A stretch of 64,000 nt of DNA, taken from positions 1,452,012-1,516,011 of the forward strand of contig CM059623.1 of NCBI GenBank assembly GCA_030435675.1, written 5' to 3'. Shown here piece by piece: positions 48,148-59,918 of this stretch; the stretch's first letter is position 1; each line of letters opens with the position of its first letter. The DNA is from Steinernema hermaphroditum. Taxonomy: Eukaryota > Nematoda > Chromadorea > Rhabditida > Steinernematidae. The notes below the pieces were generated by a model. The model had not been told where the DNA came from and searched no databases. It saw only the letters and a program-made list of their open reading frames with translations. Made by a program: the position numbers and the translations under genes.

Positions 48148-51100
48148 ATGGCGAGCCTTGCCTCTTCGGGTAACTCTCTCTCTGTGCACATAGCCCGCGG
48201 CGATCCCCCTCGTCCACTCGACGCTCCGAGATCCTTACCGCGTCGCGCCTACTAGTCAATTTAACTTTCTCCGCCAGAAAAATGCTCTTTTTTCGTTGCA
48301 GGAAGCAGCTGTAGCAGCGACTCCTCATCGGCCACTCGAACCACGAACAGCAGTGTCGGTTGCTTCGAAGCGACCGTCGCCGCTCCGCTACCGTATCCCG
48401 TCAGCGCCACACAGGACGCCGCTTTCTTTGCCGGCGGCGGACCACCCACAGCGTTTACTGCCGCTTCGGGGCCATCTGTCACTGCTGCTTTCGAGCCGAC
48501 CTTTCCTGCCTACGGTGTTGGTCATCCTCAGCTGATCGACTCGCTCTTCGCCGCGCAACAAGCCGCCGCAGTCGCCTACTTCCAGAATCCCTACGGTTAC
48601 TGTACGGCAGGTGAGTAGCCGTTTAGATGCCCTTAAAAGTACTGTGTCTCTCCAGTAGACCCTATGGCCTTGGTGTCACATCAAGCAACGGTGGCCGGAC
48701 CACCGATGGCTGCCGCGAAGCCGAATAATCACCAGCCGGTGCACGCCCACCCGGTCCACGGCGCCGTTAAGCCTGTGGTCGCCCACCACATTCACGGCCA
48801 TGGAATGCTCAATGTAAGTCGTGTTATTTTTGGGGACTGCGAGATTTACCAATTTTTTGGTATTGCATCAGTCGATCGGTTATAACCTAAAGTAACAAGC
48901 GATTTTTGATAAGATAAGCAACCAAAGTGCATCCTCAACTGGCGACCGATTTTGACGTTTCCAACGCGCTTCGAAACATCAGGAACCACCCGATGATTCA
49001 CATTACAAAACGCCTGTTTACATCCCTCTTCTTCTCAGTATCAGCGCCGGCAATCCATCTCCATTTCCACGCTTCTTATCCCATTTCGCATCACCGCCTA
49101 AATAAATATGTTTACGCCGGCGTTTCGTAAACAAAGAAGCTCCGTCCAAAAACGTTGACCTCTTTGTGACCGCGGAGATAAGGTCTCACGGCGGCGCCGA
49201 ATCTCCGCGTGGCCCTCCACCCCGGGGGCGCGATGACTCTGCTTTATTTACCCGTGCCAGTCGCGACGGCACGGCTTGTTGTCCGGAGGAACTCAGGCGA
49301 CGACCAAAGCTCACGCGGCGTCTGCTGCCGTTCCGTCGCCGATAGGGACCACCGCCGAAATTAGGGCAAAACAAGGGGTGCCTATTGATTGTGCGTGCTT
49401 AAGGTGTGTGTGCACAAAGGCGAGTTCGTCAACAATAAATATGGTTGTTGTGTGTTGAGAAATCGGGACTTTGCTCGCAGGATGCAAACGTCGAAACTCA
49501 AAGTCCAGAGGGGCTGTGTTTTGTGGACATCTGAGCGCTTGTGTCAGGCAGTCGGGTGTTTTATTGTCCCGGGTATGAGCTGCAAGTAGATTGAACTTTT
49601 TGTAAGACGACTAAAATTCTGTTTCACGTGTTGTTTTGACACCAACTACGTGGTGACCTTAAAGGACATTCTGCCGATAAGCGGTCAAATCGTGAGAGCA
49701 ACAACTTATGACTAGTTGATTTTTGATTCATCGCCATGCCCTTTGGACAATGGTGTACTAAAGGTAGGAGTGGTGAGGAGTAGTTTTTCAATAGCTGGAA
49801 CGCTCTAACGAGCATTCAGACGACGATGCTGCTGCGGCGGCACCCCCGTCGTCTAATCAGCTGTTGGTGTATACTTTGTTATGTGCTTCGTTTTGTGCTC
49901 TTCTTCCAAGAAGAAATAAGAAGGCTGTTTGCCCTGCGGATTCGATGAAACGTTTAGGACTCTCCAAGAACTTTCAGTGCCTCTATCTAGCTTCCTGGTC
50001 GAGAATGCGAAAAGAAGTCAAAAATCAATCCTTCCTCTAGGCGCCTCTCATTGTTAGTATCTCTTTTTTGTGTCTCCCATCCCAAACATCCGGCTCTATC
50101 CTATCCGATCAGCACCCCCTTGTCGGCGCGCCGTTATCCTCCGGGCAAATTCCGCTACGCGGCCGATAACGATCGTACGTTCAGTCATCCGTCTCCTGGG
50201 CGTCGTCGTCCTCGACACCGGGTTCTAATTCTCCGTCGAATCGTGACCGTGGAGTTCTCGAAACGAATTTTGCGGCGCTCCCCGCTCGACGTTGTCGAAA
50301 GTACTTCTGCAGCGGCGACGGCCGCGTGGTCGATGATTCGTCGGCCGGCCGGCTGGCTGGCTGTCGGCTGATCAGACCACCAACGACCACGTGGTTGAAA
50401 CGGACCAGCCGACGGCGGGCGAACCCAGCAACGTTTCAATCGAGGAATTCCCCCACTGCTGACGCAGCGATAAGAGCGCTGAATAGACTATAAGTAGCTG
50501 AGTTGTGCGCTTTTACGATTTTTGGTGCGTTTCGCCGAGGCGTGCACTTTCGGTTTATATTCACAGAAATGCGTACGATCGTTGGTGCCTCCGCGAGGGA
50601 ATCGTTTGATGGATTAAGGGTAGTCGCACTTATGCCTGTCCTGTACCAGTCGCGCGCTTGATTTGTCCTTTTTTGTCTAAGTGGCGCGGCAAGTTTTATG
50701 GCTCGTCGATGGATCCTTTTAGGGGTTTTAGGGGCACAAAAAAGGAAGTTGTGTTATCTTTATTTTTGTGTGATAAACAGGCTTTTCGAAAAACGTGTTA
50801 TATAAGCCTGTTGATGTAATCCTGTTTGCGCAGAATTGGCCAATTATAGGCGTTTTTGGTTGCTAGTCGACGTGTCACTTTGAGGTCGGGATGGTTGTGT
50901 CAAGACCCGGGCTGAACGTAGTTTTGCTAACTAGAAAACGGTTTTGCTTGGATGAAGTTCAGTGCTTTTAAATTTGCCCTTAAAATGCCCAATCTTCTTA
51001 TGACCCTAACTTTTACTTCCTCGATGATAAGGTCGAAAAACCGCGCTGCCCACTGACCACCCTTATCGCCCCAACCGCCGAGCAAAGAACGCAAACATGC

Positions 51101-53661
51101 CTAGCAACGGTCGCACGTGAAAGTCCACATGTTCGGTTTTTTCCATATTTGAAAATTACACGTCCCGAACAGCCGCAACCGGTTCTCACTTTTCTGCTCC
51201 CGTCGCCCTTGAACGCACGTCTCCATTTCACTTATTGGTCACGCCACCATATGATGCGCTCTTTGAAAAGCTCTCATCTCTTTTGCTCCTTTTACAGACG
51301 GATCCTAATATTTTGTCACTCAAAACTGCTTATATTTGATCTCGTAATGGACATGCTAATCTATCGACTGGTGCAATATTTCTGGCAGTGGTTCTATAGG
51401 GTAAAATCGGAGGTGCTTGAGGCATGTTATGCAATGTAAACGTTTAGACTTCGGAGAAGGCATTCCAAAGTGTGCTCAGCGCGCCGCACCATTACAACGT
51501 CGCTCCTAAGCAACGTCCCGAACCTGATCGACCGATCGGCTACGGTGCCTTCGGCGTCGTATGGGCCGTCACCGACCCGCGCTCCGGCGAACGCGTCGCT
51601 CTCAAGAAGATGCCTAGCGTCTTCCAGAACCTCGCCTCCTGCAAACGGGTCTTCCGCGAAATCCGCATGCTCGCCTCGTTTCGTCACGACAATGTAAGTT
51701 TGCCCTTGAGTCGTGGGACCACACGCGAAGGCGGAAGTCGCGTGACGACTGTAAACAGTGGCTGTCTGATGACTAACGCTAAACTCTAACTGAACTTTTC
51801 GCTGATCGGTTAGAGCGATCGCGGCAAGAGAGGGCTTTCGGGGGGTCGACTCAATTCGAAAAACGAAAAAATGGATGGAAAATTCCGATGTCAAAATACC
51901 CTTAGAACAGGACTCAATGATACAATTCAGGTACTCGCCTTGACCGACATTCTGCAGCCCCCAAATCCTCACTTCTTCCAAGAACTGTAAGTACACCTTT
52001 CGTGCACCGTAACCTCCATCCCAACGATCATACCGCCAATCACCTTTTTTTGCCTCAAAGGGTGCCAGGCGCCGGGCCCGTCCGTTCCCGACCCTTTACG
52101 ATGGGTGGCGCGCAGGAAATGTGATCGGGTCGTCCAAGTCGTACCAACTAGCACCGATGGGCACCGAAACAGCTGGGAGTGCAGGCGTTCTTCGGTTGGA
52201 GACGACTGACCTTATCTTGACCTTATGCGCGTTATGCGGCGGCGGTGGCACCGCGAGTCACGGCGACCGATCGCGCGCCGCCGTTTGGAACGCACGACAA
52301 ACAACAACAACAAGACGCCGCGCGAGCAACACAATAGGCGAAAACATCGCCGGGATCGGATTGAACTTAATCTCGAGGGGTCAGGGGTTAGAGGGTTTGG
52401 GTTATGGTACAAAAACGGGAAACATGAAGTTGACAGATTGGGGGAACAGGGGCCATGACACTTCGAACCTCTAATCTACAGTTTTGGTACAAAAACGGGG
52501 AACATGAAGTTGACAAACTGGGGGAACAGGAACCAAAAAAACCTCAGGCTTACTCGATTCATTTCAGCCATGTGCTCACCGAACTTATGCAGAGCGATCT
52601 TCACAAGATCATCGTCTCCCCGCAGCCGCTCACCTCCGATCACATCAAAGTGTTCGTCTACCAGATTCTCCGTGGCCTCAAGTACCTCCACTCCGCCAAC
52701 ATCCTCCATCGTGACATCAAGCCCGGAAATCTGCTCGTCAACTCCAACTGCATTCTCAAGATCTGCGATTTTGGTCTCGCGCGGATATGGGACCCCAAGG
52801 ATCAGTCGAAGATGACGCACGAAGTCGTCACGCAGTACTACCGTGCCCCCGAGCTTCTGATGGGCGCCAAACGCTACACCGACGCCATCGATGTGTGGTC
52901 CGTCGGATGCATCTTCGCTGAGCTTCTCGGCCGCCGAATTCTCTTCCAGGCTTCTGGACCTATCGATCAGGTATAGCTTATAGCTCAATAGCCGAAGTTT
53001 CCAATGGATCCCGTTTCAGCTGAACATGATCATCGACCTTCTTGGCACTCCGTCGCTCGACGAGATGCGCTCATGCTGCGAAGCGGCGCGGAATCACGTT
53101 CTCCGCGCTCCTCACCGCCCCAACAACACCGCCAAACTGATCAATCTGGCGCCAGAGCATCCCGGTGCGATCGACTTGCTCATCCAGCTTCTCACGTTCG
53201 ACCCGGCGAAGCGTATGAACGTCGAAGAAGCCCTGCGACATCCCTATCTCGAGGAGGGTCGCCTCCGATTCCACTCGTGCATGTGCTCCTGCTGCTACAC
53301 GGCCAATCATCGAAACAATCGCATTTACAACACTGTCCTAGAACCTGTGGTAAGTGTTCCTGCCGTATGACCGAATAGTATCTGCCTCTTTTCAGCACGA
53401 AATGCCTTTCGACCCGAAATGGGAAAAGGAACTGTGCCGTCTTTCAATGTTCGAGCTCCGTGACCGAATCTATCGATTCATCACCGAGCGAACGCCACTC
53501 TACGGTGTCCCCCTCTGCCTGAACCCGCACTCTGCCGAATATGGCGAATTCTCAAAGTAAGCATCGCCGCCGATCGCCGTCACCTTTCTAACCCTTCCGC
53601 TTTCAGATCGACAGTCGCTCAACCAAGTGAGATTCCGCCTTCACCGCACGCCTGGGAATAG
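48148..53661 (+). CDS. lit-1: NEMO-like kinase (LIT-1 orthologue)
   Basis: Exons 48148-48169, 48302-48610, 48656-48813, 51448-51693, 51931-51986, 52568-52970, 53020-53349, 53396-53556 and 53607-53661 join in phase to 579 residues. The N-terminal 185 residues are Ala/Pro/Ser-rich, then His-rich ([15 protein letters not shown]), as in NLK. The kinase domain has the glycine loop IGYGAFGVV (about 194), Lys of VALKK (216), HRDIKPGN (311), DFGLAR (331) and THE in the activation loop (347-349), replacing MAPK TxY as in nematode LIT-1 (vertebrate NLK: TQE). The end, [17 protein letters not shown], is the conserved NLK tail. LIT-1 acts in Wnt/beta-catenin asymmetry, phosphorylating POP-1/TCF with WRM-1. 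Intron 3 is 2.6 kb; the others are 44-132 nt except introns 4 (237) and 5 (581). Start chosen because a 22-nt exon with an exact phase-1 donor fits the next exon. Confidence 0.9.
48814..51447 (+). other. Large lit-1 intron
   Basis: It starts GTAAGTC and ends CGTTTAG. It contains several + strand ATTTTTG heptamers (near 48902, 49719, 50520, 50760) and a GC-rich stretch (50090-50460) with a 100-codon open frame behind an acceptor-like site at 50184. No homology supports an extra exon there, and the flanking exons join in phase without it. Confidence 0.6.
52405..52530 (+). repeat. 46-bp direct repeat in a lit-1 intron
   Basis: TGGTACAAAAACGGG(A/G)AACA-TGAAGTTGACA(G/A)A(T/C)TGGG-GGAACAGG occurs at 52405-52450 and 52485-52530 with about three differences. 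The second copy ends 37 bp before the acceptor of the HRDIKPGN exon. Confidence 0.8.
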
Positions 53662-54650
53662 CGCCACTCCACTCAACTTCACGTCTTTCTATCAAATTTC
53701 TACAAACTGCCAATCTAAGTGTCACTTCCCAACCCAGTGAAGTCCTTCCCATCAGAAAACGTACATTTGTGGTCCATCCGACTGCCATCGCCGCCACTGA
53801 TTCCCCCTTCGAAACCCCTCCAGTCGTCAACGATCCGTCTTTCCACACCACTTCCTCCTGTCTTGTCATCAACCCAAACGTGACGTACCATCATGTCTTT
53901 CAGCGCGCCATGACCCCCATGGCGCCGTTTCTTCGTTATTTATTGTGCTTGAGCTGTATAAGCCTGCGCTCGTTGTCACCTTATGTACATAGAAATACGC
54001 ATAATTCAACAAATTGCATACTCTCTCCTCTCCTGTCACATTTCATAATACCGTAGTGTCTATGTGTGCATTTCCTGTACATAGCTTCATTCGTTTTTCG
54101 TCTCAAAAAGAGTATTTTATCACGTAGAAGACCGATATTCTCTCCAAAACGTTAGGCATATCCCCGGAAAGTAGTTGTTGAGAGTATGTGTGCTGGTAGC
54201 TGTGACCCCTAGAGCTCTTAAATTTCTTATTTTCGTTCTTGTTATTTAAATTTCTCTATTTATTTTGGCATATTTCTGTACATAACAAACAATTTGCGCT
54301 TTTACGGCTCTTTGTTATAATTAAAAAGTGTCTTTTTATCATAAAAGACTTCCCCTTTCCACTCGACGCCCCAACTTTGCATTCGACGCCGCTTGTGATA
54401 CTGTATTTCTTCTCTGATGTTCACATTCTTTCTCACGATTTCCTTCGCTGCTACTTTGTGATCACCGTTCCTGTCAATGAAGGTGGAAATAAATCAAGTG
54501 TTGATATATCCAGGCTTCAGGATTTCGTATGTCTTCACCTCACGAAAGCTAAACATTACTAGAATTTACATTACTATATAAGGAAAACAACCGAAAGACA
54601 TTTCATAGAATACAGCAGCAGTGCACAGATAATTACCAGTAAAAACAAAA
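53662..54650. other. Shared 3' region of convergent lit-1 and SEC24 genes
   Basis: No gene. An AATAAA on the + strand (54488-54493) could end lit-1 after an 830-nt 3' UTR, only about 160 bp from the SEC24 stop codon on the other strand, so 3' UTRs may overlap. Confidence 0.5.
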
Positions 54651-57600
54651 TTAGGCTAAAATCAAACGGACTTCTTGATGAATGTGGCGGAGGAAGTCGA
54701 CGTATGAGTTTGATGCATTCATGTACTTGTCTTCTACGAGGAACTTCCTCATCCAAGGTTCTATCGTATCCTTCTCCTTGACGATTTGAATCCTCATTCG
54801 TCGCTGGCGGCCTTCATTGACGTGTTCGATTAGTCTCCGAATTGCGCGAGATTGGCTGTTATCACGTTCCGGGATAGAAGCCTTGAAAATAACTGGTTTA
54901 AAAGAAACAAATTTCACTGTGAACGCTTACATGCATAGAGTCCAGGGCGGCGAATGAGGGCACGTTGAAAACGGCCGTCACCCATTCTTGAGGGGTAGCT
55001 GCACCGACCCACAGGAAGACGATCAATCCGTTTTCTATGAGATAAGCTTTGGCGCTGTGGAGATTCTCCCCAGACGCTCGGACGCAAGCTGATGCGGAGA
55101 ATTCTTCAGTGGGTGTATCAGCCGGCAGAGACATGGATGATACTTCGAAAATGCGAGGGTATAGCATCGCCAAGACTTCATCCGTACGGCAACTCTCCAT
55201 TATATTCATCTGCCATACTCGATCATCGACATTTAGTTCGGGACCTGTAATGGAGGGTTACAAAACGATATGAGGTTAACAACATACCTCCGCAGAAAGC
55301 TTCATGGCGCATAATACTGTTAGCATAAACAGGTAGCAACTTCAGGCATTCCGGCAACAGTAATTGTCCAGAAGGAACTGTTTCGGCGAACTGTTCGCGG
55401 TATGTGGCCAGCATACGAGCACATTTGAGGTTGAGATCATCTCGCACAGCTTTTGGACTCTTTTCGTGCAGCGCTTTGAGAGACGTTTTTAGCAGGTGAG
55501 AAATAATTGTATCCGGTTCGGCAGATCGGTAGAAATCTCCGTATTCATCAGAAATGGGCAGGCACAAATTGTGTATTCGCAGTTTTCTCTGTCCGCGGCA
55601 GCTGGTGAAAAGAATTGCTGCTTGCACGTACACATTTTCGTCTTTCTTTAACTTGGAATCGTGCTTGATGTCAACCACGACAGCCTTGTCACTATCGATA
55701 CAGCCCAGTTCCATGTCAGTGTTATTCTCCATGAGAAACGATCCATAGAAGCCAGTAGGCCGAATTCCAGCGGAAGTACGAACTCGTATCATAGCATCGA
55801 AGCCTATGTGCCGGCTCACATCCCTACGCAAGTCGAGTAAGAATCGCTGTCCATCTCTTTGTGACTAAAAGGCGATAATTACATAGCGTTCAGAAGAGTT
55901 CATCTCACGTCGAAGTACTGATAGCTGTAAACAGTGCCGCCTGTTACAGAAGCCAACGGACTAATAGTTGCAAGGTCGATGAAAGCAGATGGAAACACGA
56001 ACAGGTCTACGGCGCAGCCAATTTGGACACATTTCTTGCCGAGTTTCTTGTAGAAATCTGTGACTGGGTTAAGTACGGTCTAAAACACAACAAGATATGC
56101 TTATAATTACGGGGCATGTGCAAACATTTTCTCTATCAGTGCCAAGTGCTTTGCGATCTTCGCGGTTCTTGAGCTTTCCCGGCGCTTCATATGTCGGTAA
56201 TGATGAATGGAAAATGAACAGCTTCCCCGCCCTATTGGCAATTTTGAGCGCTTCCATGCCGACGTTAACGACAGGCCCAAGAATCGTCTCGGTGATACGA
56301 GTATCAGCAAACATGGCCGCAATCTGATCCAAGCATCTAAACAACAGATTTAAACCATATGGCACACAGGAAAAATGCTTACTTCACAAGGACATCATGA
56401 GCTTCATTAAAAGGCACCAAGAAACCATCCATAAATGGAACAAAAGCGGCGTCAACGTCGTTCACAACACGCATTTCAGGTCGCCCGCTAGGATTTCCTA
56501 AGTTGTAAAAGTGTAAGCACTGATCGTAAGTGACAAGGCCGATGAGTACTTCAGAGCGGTCCTGGCCATTCTCACTAAAAAGTTTATATAGGATAACCAC
56601 ATCCAAAAGTCGCACTTACACAGGTAGATCATTTAAAATTGACGCTAAATTTCTACAGAATGTTGAAAGAAGACCATTTCGCACAGAACCGTAGGATACA
56701 TCGAGCATGAATACGAAGGCAGGCGGCTTGGGCAGAACGTTGTCCTAAACAAATCACAGGAACTGGACAGGAAAGAATGCCCTTACTTTGCAGTACATTT
56801 TAGGGGCAATAAACTCGTAAGATCCAAAGCACAACTCGGGTCGGTACTGAATATCTGTACGGCGTCCGTAGTGATCCAAATGACAGAAATAGTTTTCATC
56901 AACTAAACCGAAAACGGTCAGATAAGATGTACAAAACATAAGTACCTGCTGTCGAGCTGCGACAAAAAGGACAGTCGAACCGTCTTCCACCGTCTTGAAA
57001 CTCCATGAACGCACAGACGTACGCCTTGCAGCGTTGACAACGTTGAGGCCCAAGTTCGCCCAGGTCAACGATTGGTGGTTGTCCCTGAAGCAGTTCTTTA
57101 CATACTGGAATGGGGAGAGAGCACAACCTCATCAGGAAGAAGACTGGCAAACGGTGTGATAGTGACACTAAACGGAATATGAAGACGGTTAAGAATGTCT
57201 TTGTTCTCAGGTACAGTATAAAGAGTTGATCGCATAAACTTCGGGTTGCAATTCCCTAAAAAAGAACATCTACAAAAAGTATTTATACTGCGGCACGAAC
57301 CTTGATCGAGAGCAGTAAACGTCGTTGTTACGAGAGGAGGAACTTCAGCACGCGGATATCCTGTGGGAAATGCTCCAGAGCGTGAGGATCGATCATCTTC
57401 AATTACCTACAGGAACATATCACCAACAGAAATACCGCAATATATCATACTTGAACAACGCTCGGTAGTCCAGCTGCACTCAACGGTGCGACAGGGTCAA
57501 GGCGTGGTGATGGCATGCCGGGAGCTGCAATATGCGAAAGAAACGGTTGATGTGGCATTGACCCGGGGTAACTCGATTGCGGTTGTGCCATATTCCCAGG

Positions 57601-58161
57601 AACAGCTGATTGCTGCGGCACCATTCCAGGGTAGCCAGGCTGCGGTTGTGCCATGTTCGGAGGCATGGTTCCAGGAGTAGCCGATTGTTGTGGCGCCATG
57701 GTTGGAGCTGTCATTTGAGGGACCATCAATTGTTGCGGAATCATTCCAGGGTAGCCAGGCTGAGCTTGTGCCATGTTCGGAGGCATGGTTCCAGGAGCAG
57801 CCGATTGTAGTGGTGTCATGGTTGGAGCCCCCATTTGAGCGGCAATCGATTGTTGCGGAATCATTCCAGGATAGCCAAGCCGCGGTTGTGCCGTGTTCGA
57901 AAGCATGGTTCCGGTAGGAGCAGGTTGTTGTGGCATCATTCCAGGATAGCCAAGCCGCGGTTGTGCCGTGTTCGAAAGCATGGTTCCGGTAGGAGCAGGT
58001 TGTTGTGGCATCATCCCAGGATAGCCAAACCGCGGTTGTGTCGTGTTCTGAGGCGCGGTTCCGGGAGCAGTCGATTGTGCCGTCATGCTTAGAGCTCCTA
58101 TTTGAGTGGTAATCGATTGCTGAGGCATTAGACCGGGATAACCCGGTTGAGGCTGCGCCAT
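54651..58161 (-). CDS. sec24: SEC24C/D-type COPII coat cargo-binding subunit
   Basis: Twelve exons on the minus strand (58161-57451, 57406-57301, 57255-57145, 57104-56946, 56902-56787, 56744-56620, 56574-56383, 56336-56126, 56079-55909, 55864-55288, 55244-54931, 54881-54651) give about 1007 residues, normal for SEC24. The N-terminal 240 residues are low-complexity with repeated GYPGM(M/I)PQQ units. Then come the zinc finger ([13 protein letters not shown]), the trunk domain ([32 protein letters not shown]), the beta-sandwich ([15 protein letters not shown]), the helical domain ([11 protein letters not shown]) and the gelsolin-like end ([21 protein letters not shown]). SEC24 pairs with SEC23 on ER exit vesicles and selects cargo. 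It matches the SEC24C/D branch better than A/B. Introns are 36-50 nt. The 40-nt intron 57144-57105 was chosen because it restores the frame. Confidence 0.9.
57904..58053 (-). repeat. Two near-identical 75-bp coding repeats in SEC24
   Basis: The unit encoding [25 protein letters not shown] is repeated back to back (57904-57978 and 57979-58053) with a few changes. More diverged units flank them. Such repeats change length easily by slippage or unequal exchange. Confidence 0.8.
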
Positions 58162-58195
58162 GATACCTGTAAAAACAGAATTAAAATAAAAAATG
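58162..58195 (-). promoter_or_regulatory. Probable trans-splice acceptor of SEC24
   Basis: On the minus strand a T/A-rich run ends in TTTTTACAG, then GTATC and the ATG at 58161. There is no convincing upstream coding exon, so this looks like a spliced-leader acceptor, although a 5' UTR cis-intron is possible. Confidence 0.5.
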
Positions 58196-58549
58196 ACAAA
58201 GCATAATGTGAATTCGCGGAATGTGTCACGATTTTCTCGAAAAAAAAAACAACAAATTGAAGCAAAATCAAAGTGCAAGAAGTGCTCATCGCGGAAAAAG
58301 CGTCATGGACCGAATTTAAACAACCCCACAATCAAACAGAGTTAGTCGCCTCAGATTTGAAAAGTGACCGTTGGATTCAATTCTGTTTCCGCACCACCGT
58401 TCGGCGATCCACCGACCATTACAATCCCAATAGTGCGTGCACAGCGAATAACGATGGAAGCAACACAGACACAAACTGTCTACGAGACAGTTTTTGCAAG
58501 CGCAACCGCTGTGAGACGCACAAACAATTTGTACTGAAACTGTCTGAAA

Positions 58550-59389
58550 TTGCACAGAAAGTACGTCGACGACATTCCGGATAATGTGCCACATTGTGGA
58601 TCGGTCGCGTCTGTAAACGTTGAGGTAGCTGATCGCCGCCAAAATGACGCTGCAAACGGAAGCGTTCGAAGAGGGGCGATTTACTCATCGCCTGCGTCAC
58701 CGTTCCGGAGCGTCAAACCACCGACAAAATCCGCGAGCGCGCACATAGAGAGGCAAACTGTTACCTACGAAACGATGATCGGAGAATCGAAATTCATCGG
58801 GTGGGGTGGCTTCCCTCGACGACGATGGAGTCGCCAACGACGCTCACTTCCAGTTCCTCATGCTCGAGTCCAGATGCGCCAAGGGAGAGAAAGCAGACAC
58901 CGTTTTGTGGCATCTCCGAGTTCATCGAGGGTGTTGGGGAAGAAAGCGTCGGGGAGGACTACTTTTATTGACGATACGCCGACGCCGACAGTTATCATCT
59001 GTCTTGTGCAAGCATCAGCAGGAGAAAGTATTGTATTTGCCAAAAATCTCTCGCAAAGCTCCCGCAAGGAAAAATTCGGGCGGAAGCTCGGGCAACTCGA
59101 TGAGGAAAGCATGCCGTTGAACAACCTTCCGTTCATGGAATTTGGTGAAATTACGCCAGAAACGAGAAAAGGTCGATTTTGGATGCATCCCATTGCACAC
59201 TCATCGGCGCATGAAAAGCGTGCGCTAAATTTTCGTTGCGGGAGATTTTTGAGGAATACAATACTCTATCTGCGCCTCCTATTCCAAATAGAGTGGATTA
59301 AGGTCATTTTTCATAACGCTCTGTCTTCCTCCAAACCTTCCACCTTTTTTGTTTTCTGTTTAAAGTACATGCCAACTTTTCATGGGTGA
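58550..59389 (+). CDS. Hypothetical 279-residue open frame (doubtful)
   Basis: This 840-bp frame starts 390 bp upstream of, and divergent from, SEC24. It has no signal peptide and no recognised domain. The first half is basic and Ser/Arg-rich (RRRWSRQRRS); the second half has a charged segment (KEKFGRKLGQLDEESMPL) and a hydrophobic C-terminus. Other frames, including 58806-59120 (+) and 58858-59193 (-), are also open over the middle, so the true frame, or a spliced gene using several frames, cannot be fixed. Length is the only support. Confidence 0.25.
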   Translation: MHRKYVDDIPDNVPHCGSVASVNVEVADRRQNDAANGSVRRGAIYSSPASPFRSVKPPTKSASAHIERQTVTYETMIGESKFIGWGGFPRRRWSRQRRSLPVPHARVQMRQGRESRHRFVASPSSSRVLGKKASGRTTFIDDTPTPTVIICLVQASAGESIVFAKNLSQSSRKEKFGRKLGQLDEESMPLNNLPFMEFGEITPETRKGRFWMHPIAHSSAHEKRALNFRCGRFLRNTILYLRLLFQIEWIKVIFHNALSSSKPSTFFVFCLKYMPTFHG

Positions 59390-59918
59390 ATAACGCTCCA
59401 GGCTATGCAATTCACGCTACCGTAGCTATTTCCCGCTTCTGCAGATACTTCGTCGCATTTGTGCTGAAACTGTTTGAATACGAAGGAGGTCAGAGCTACG
59501 CGACATAGATGAGATCGTTTAGAGTCCAATCTTCTAGATGAAACGACTTTCCGGCATCGTCGGTGGAGCGGAGCTCGTCCGAATGTTCATTTCTGAACAC
59601 TGACTGGCTGTAGATCCAACATCATCCCTTCTCACTTTTCCACTGATTCTTCTAAACAGTGCCTACATGCAGTACTCCAAGTCCTCATAAAGATAACTGA
59701 TCAGTGATGGTCTATGTGTGCACTACGATGGTGAAGGTTCGGCAGTGAAGCATATGTCTTTCATTGGTTTCCATTAAGCGTTGACTCTGACACGCTCTCA
59801 TGTACTTATCATCGTGAAATTTGCTGTTTAAAGCGATACCTTGCATCGTTCCTATTGCATCGCATACCGTAATCTCACATTTATCAGTGGATAATATGCA
59901 TGTGCTATCTAGTCCACC
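59390..59918. other. Intergenic, nothing recognised
   Basis: No open frame with homology, no repeat and no promoter motif could be supported here. Confidence 0.5.

Noticed and set aside
50185..50490. Extra lit-1 exon in the 2.6-kb intron
   Set aside because: The flanking exons join in phase 0 at 48813/51448 without it, and the encoded sequence does not resemble NLK.
51471..51693. lit-1 kinase exon starting at 51471 or 51480
   Set aside because: Those acceptors give the wrong phase; CGTTTAG ending at 51447 is in phase and has a better consensus.
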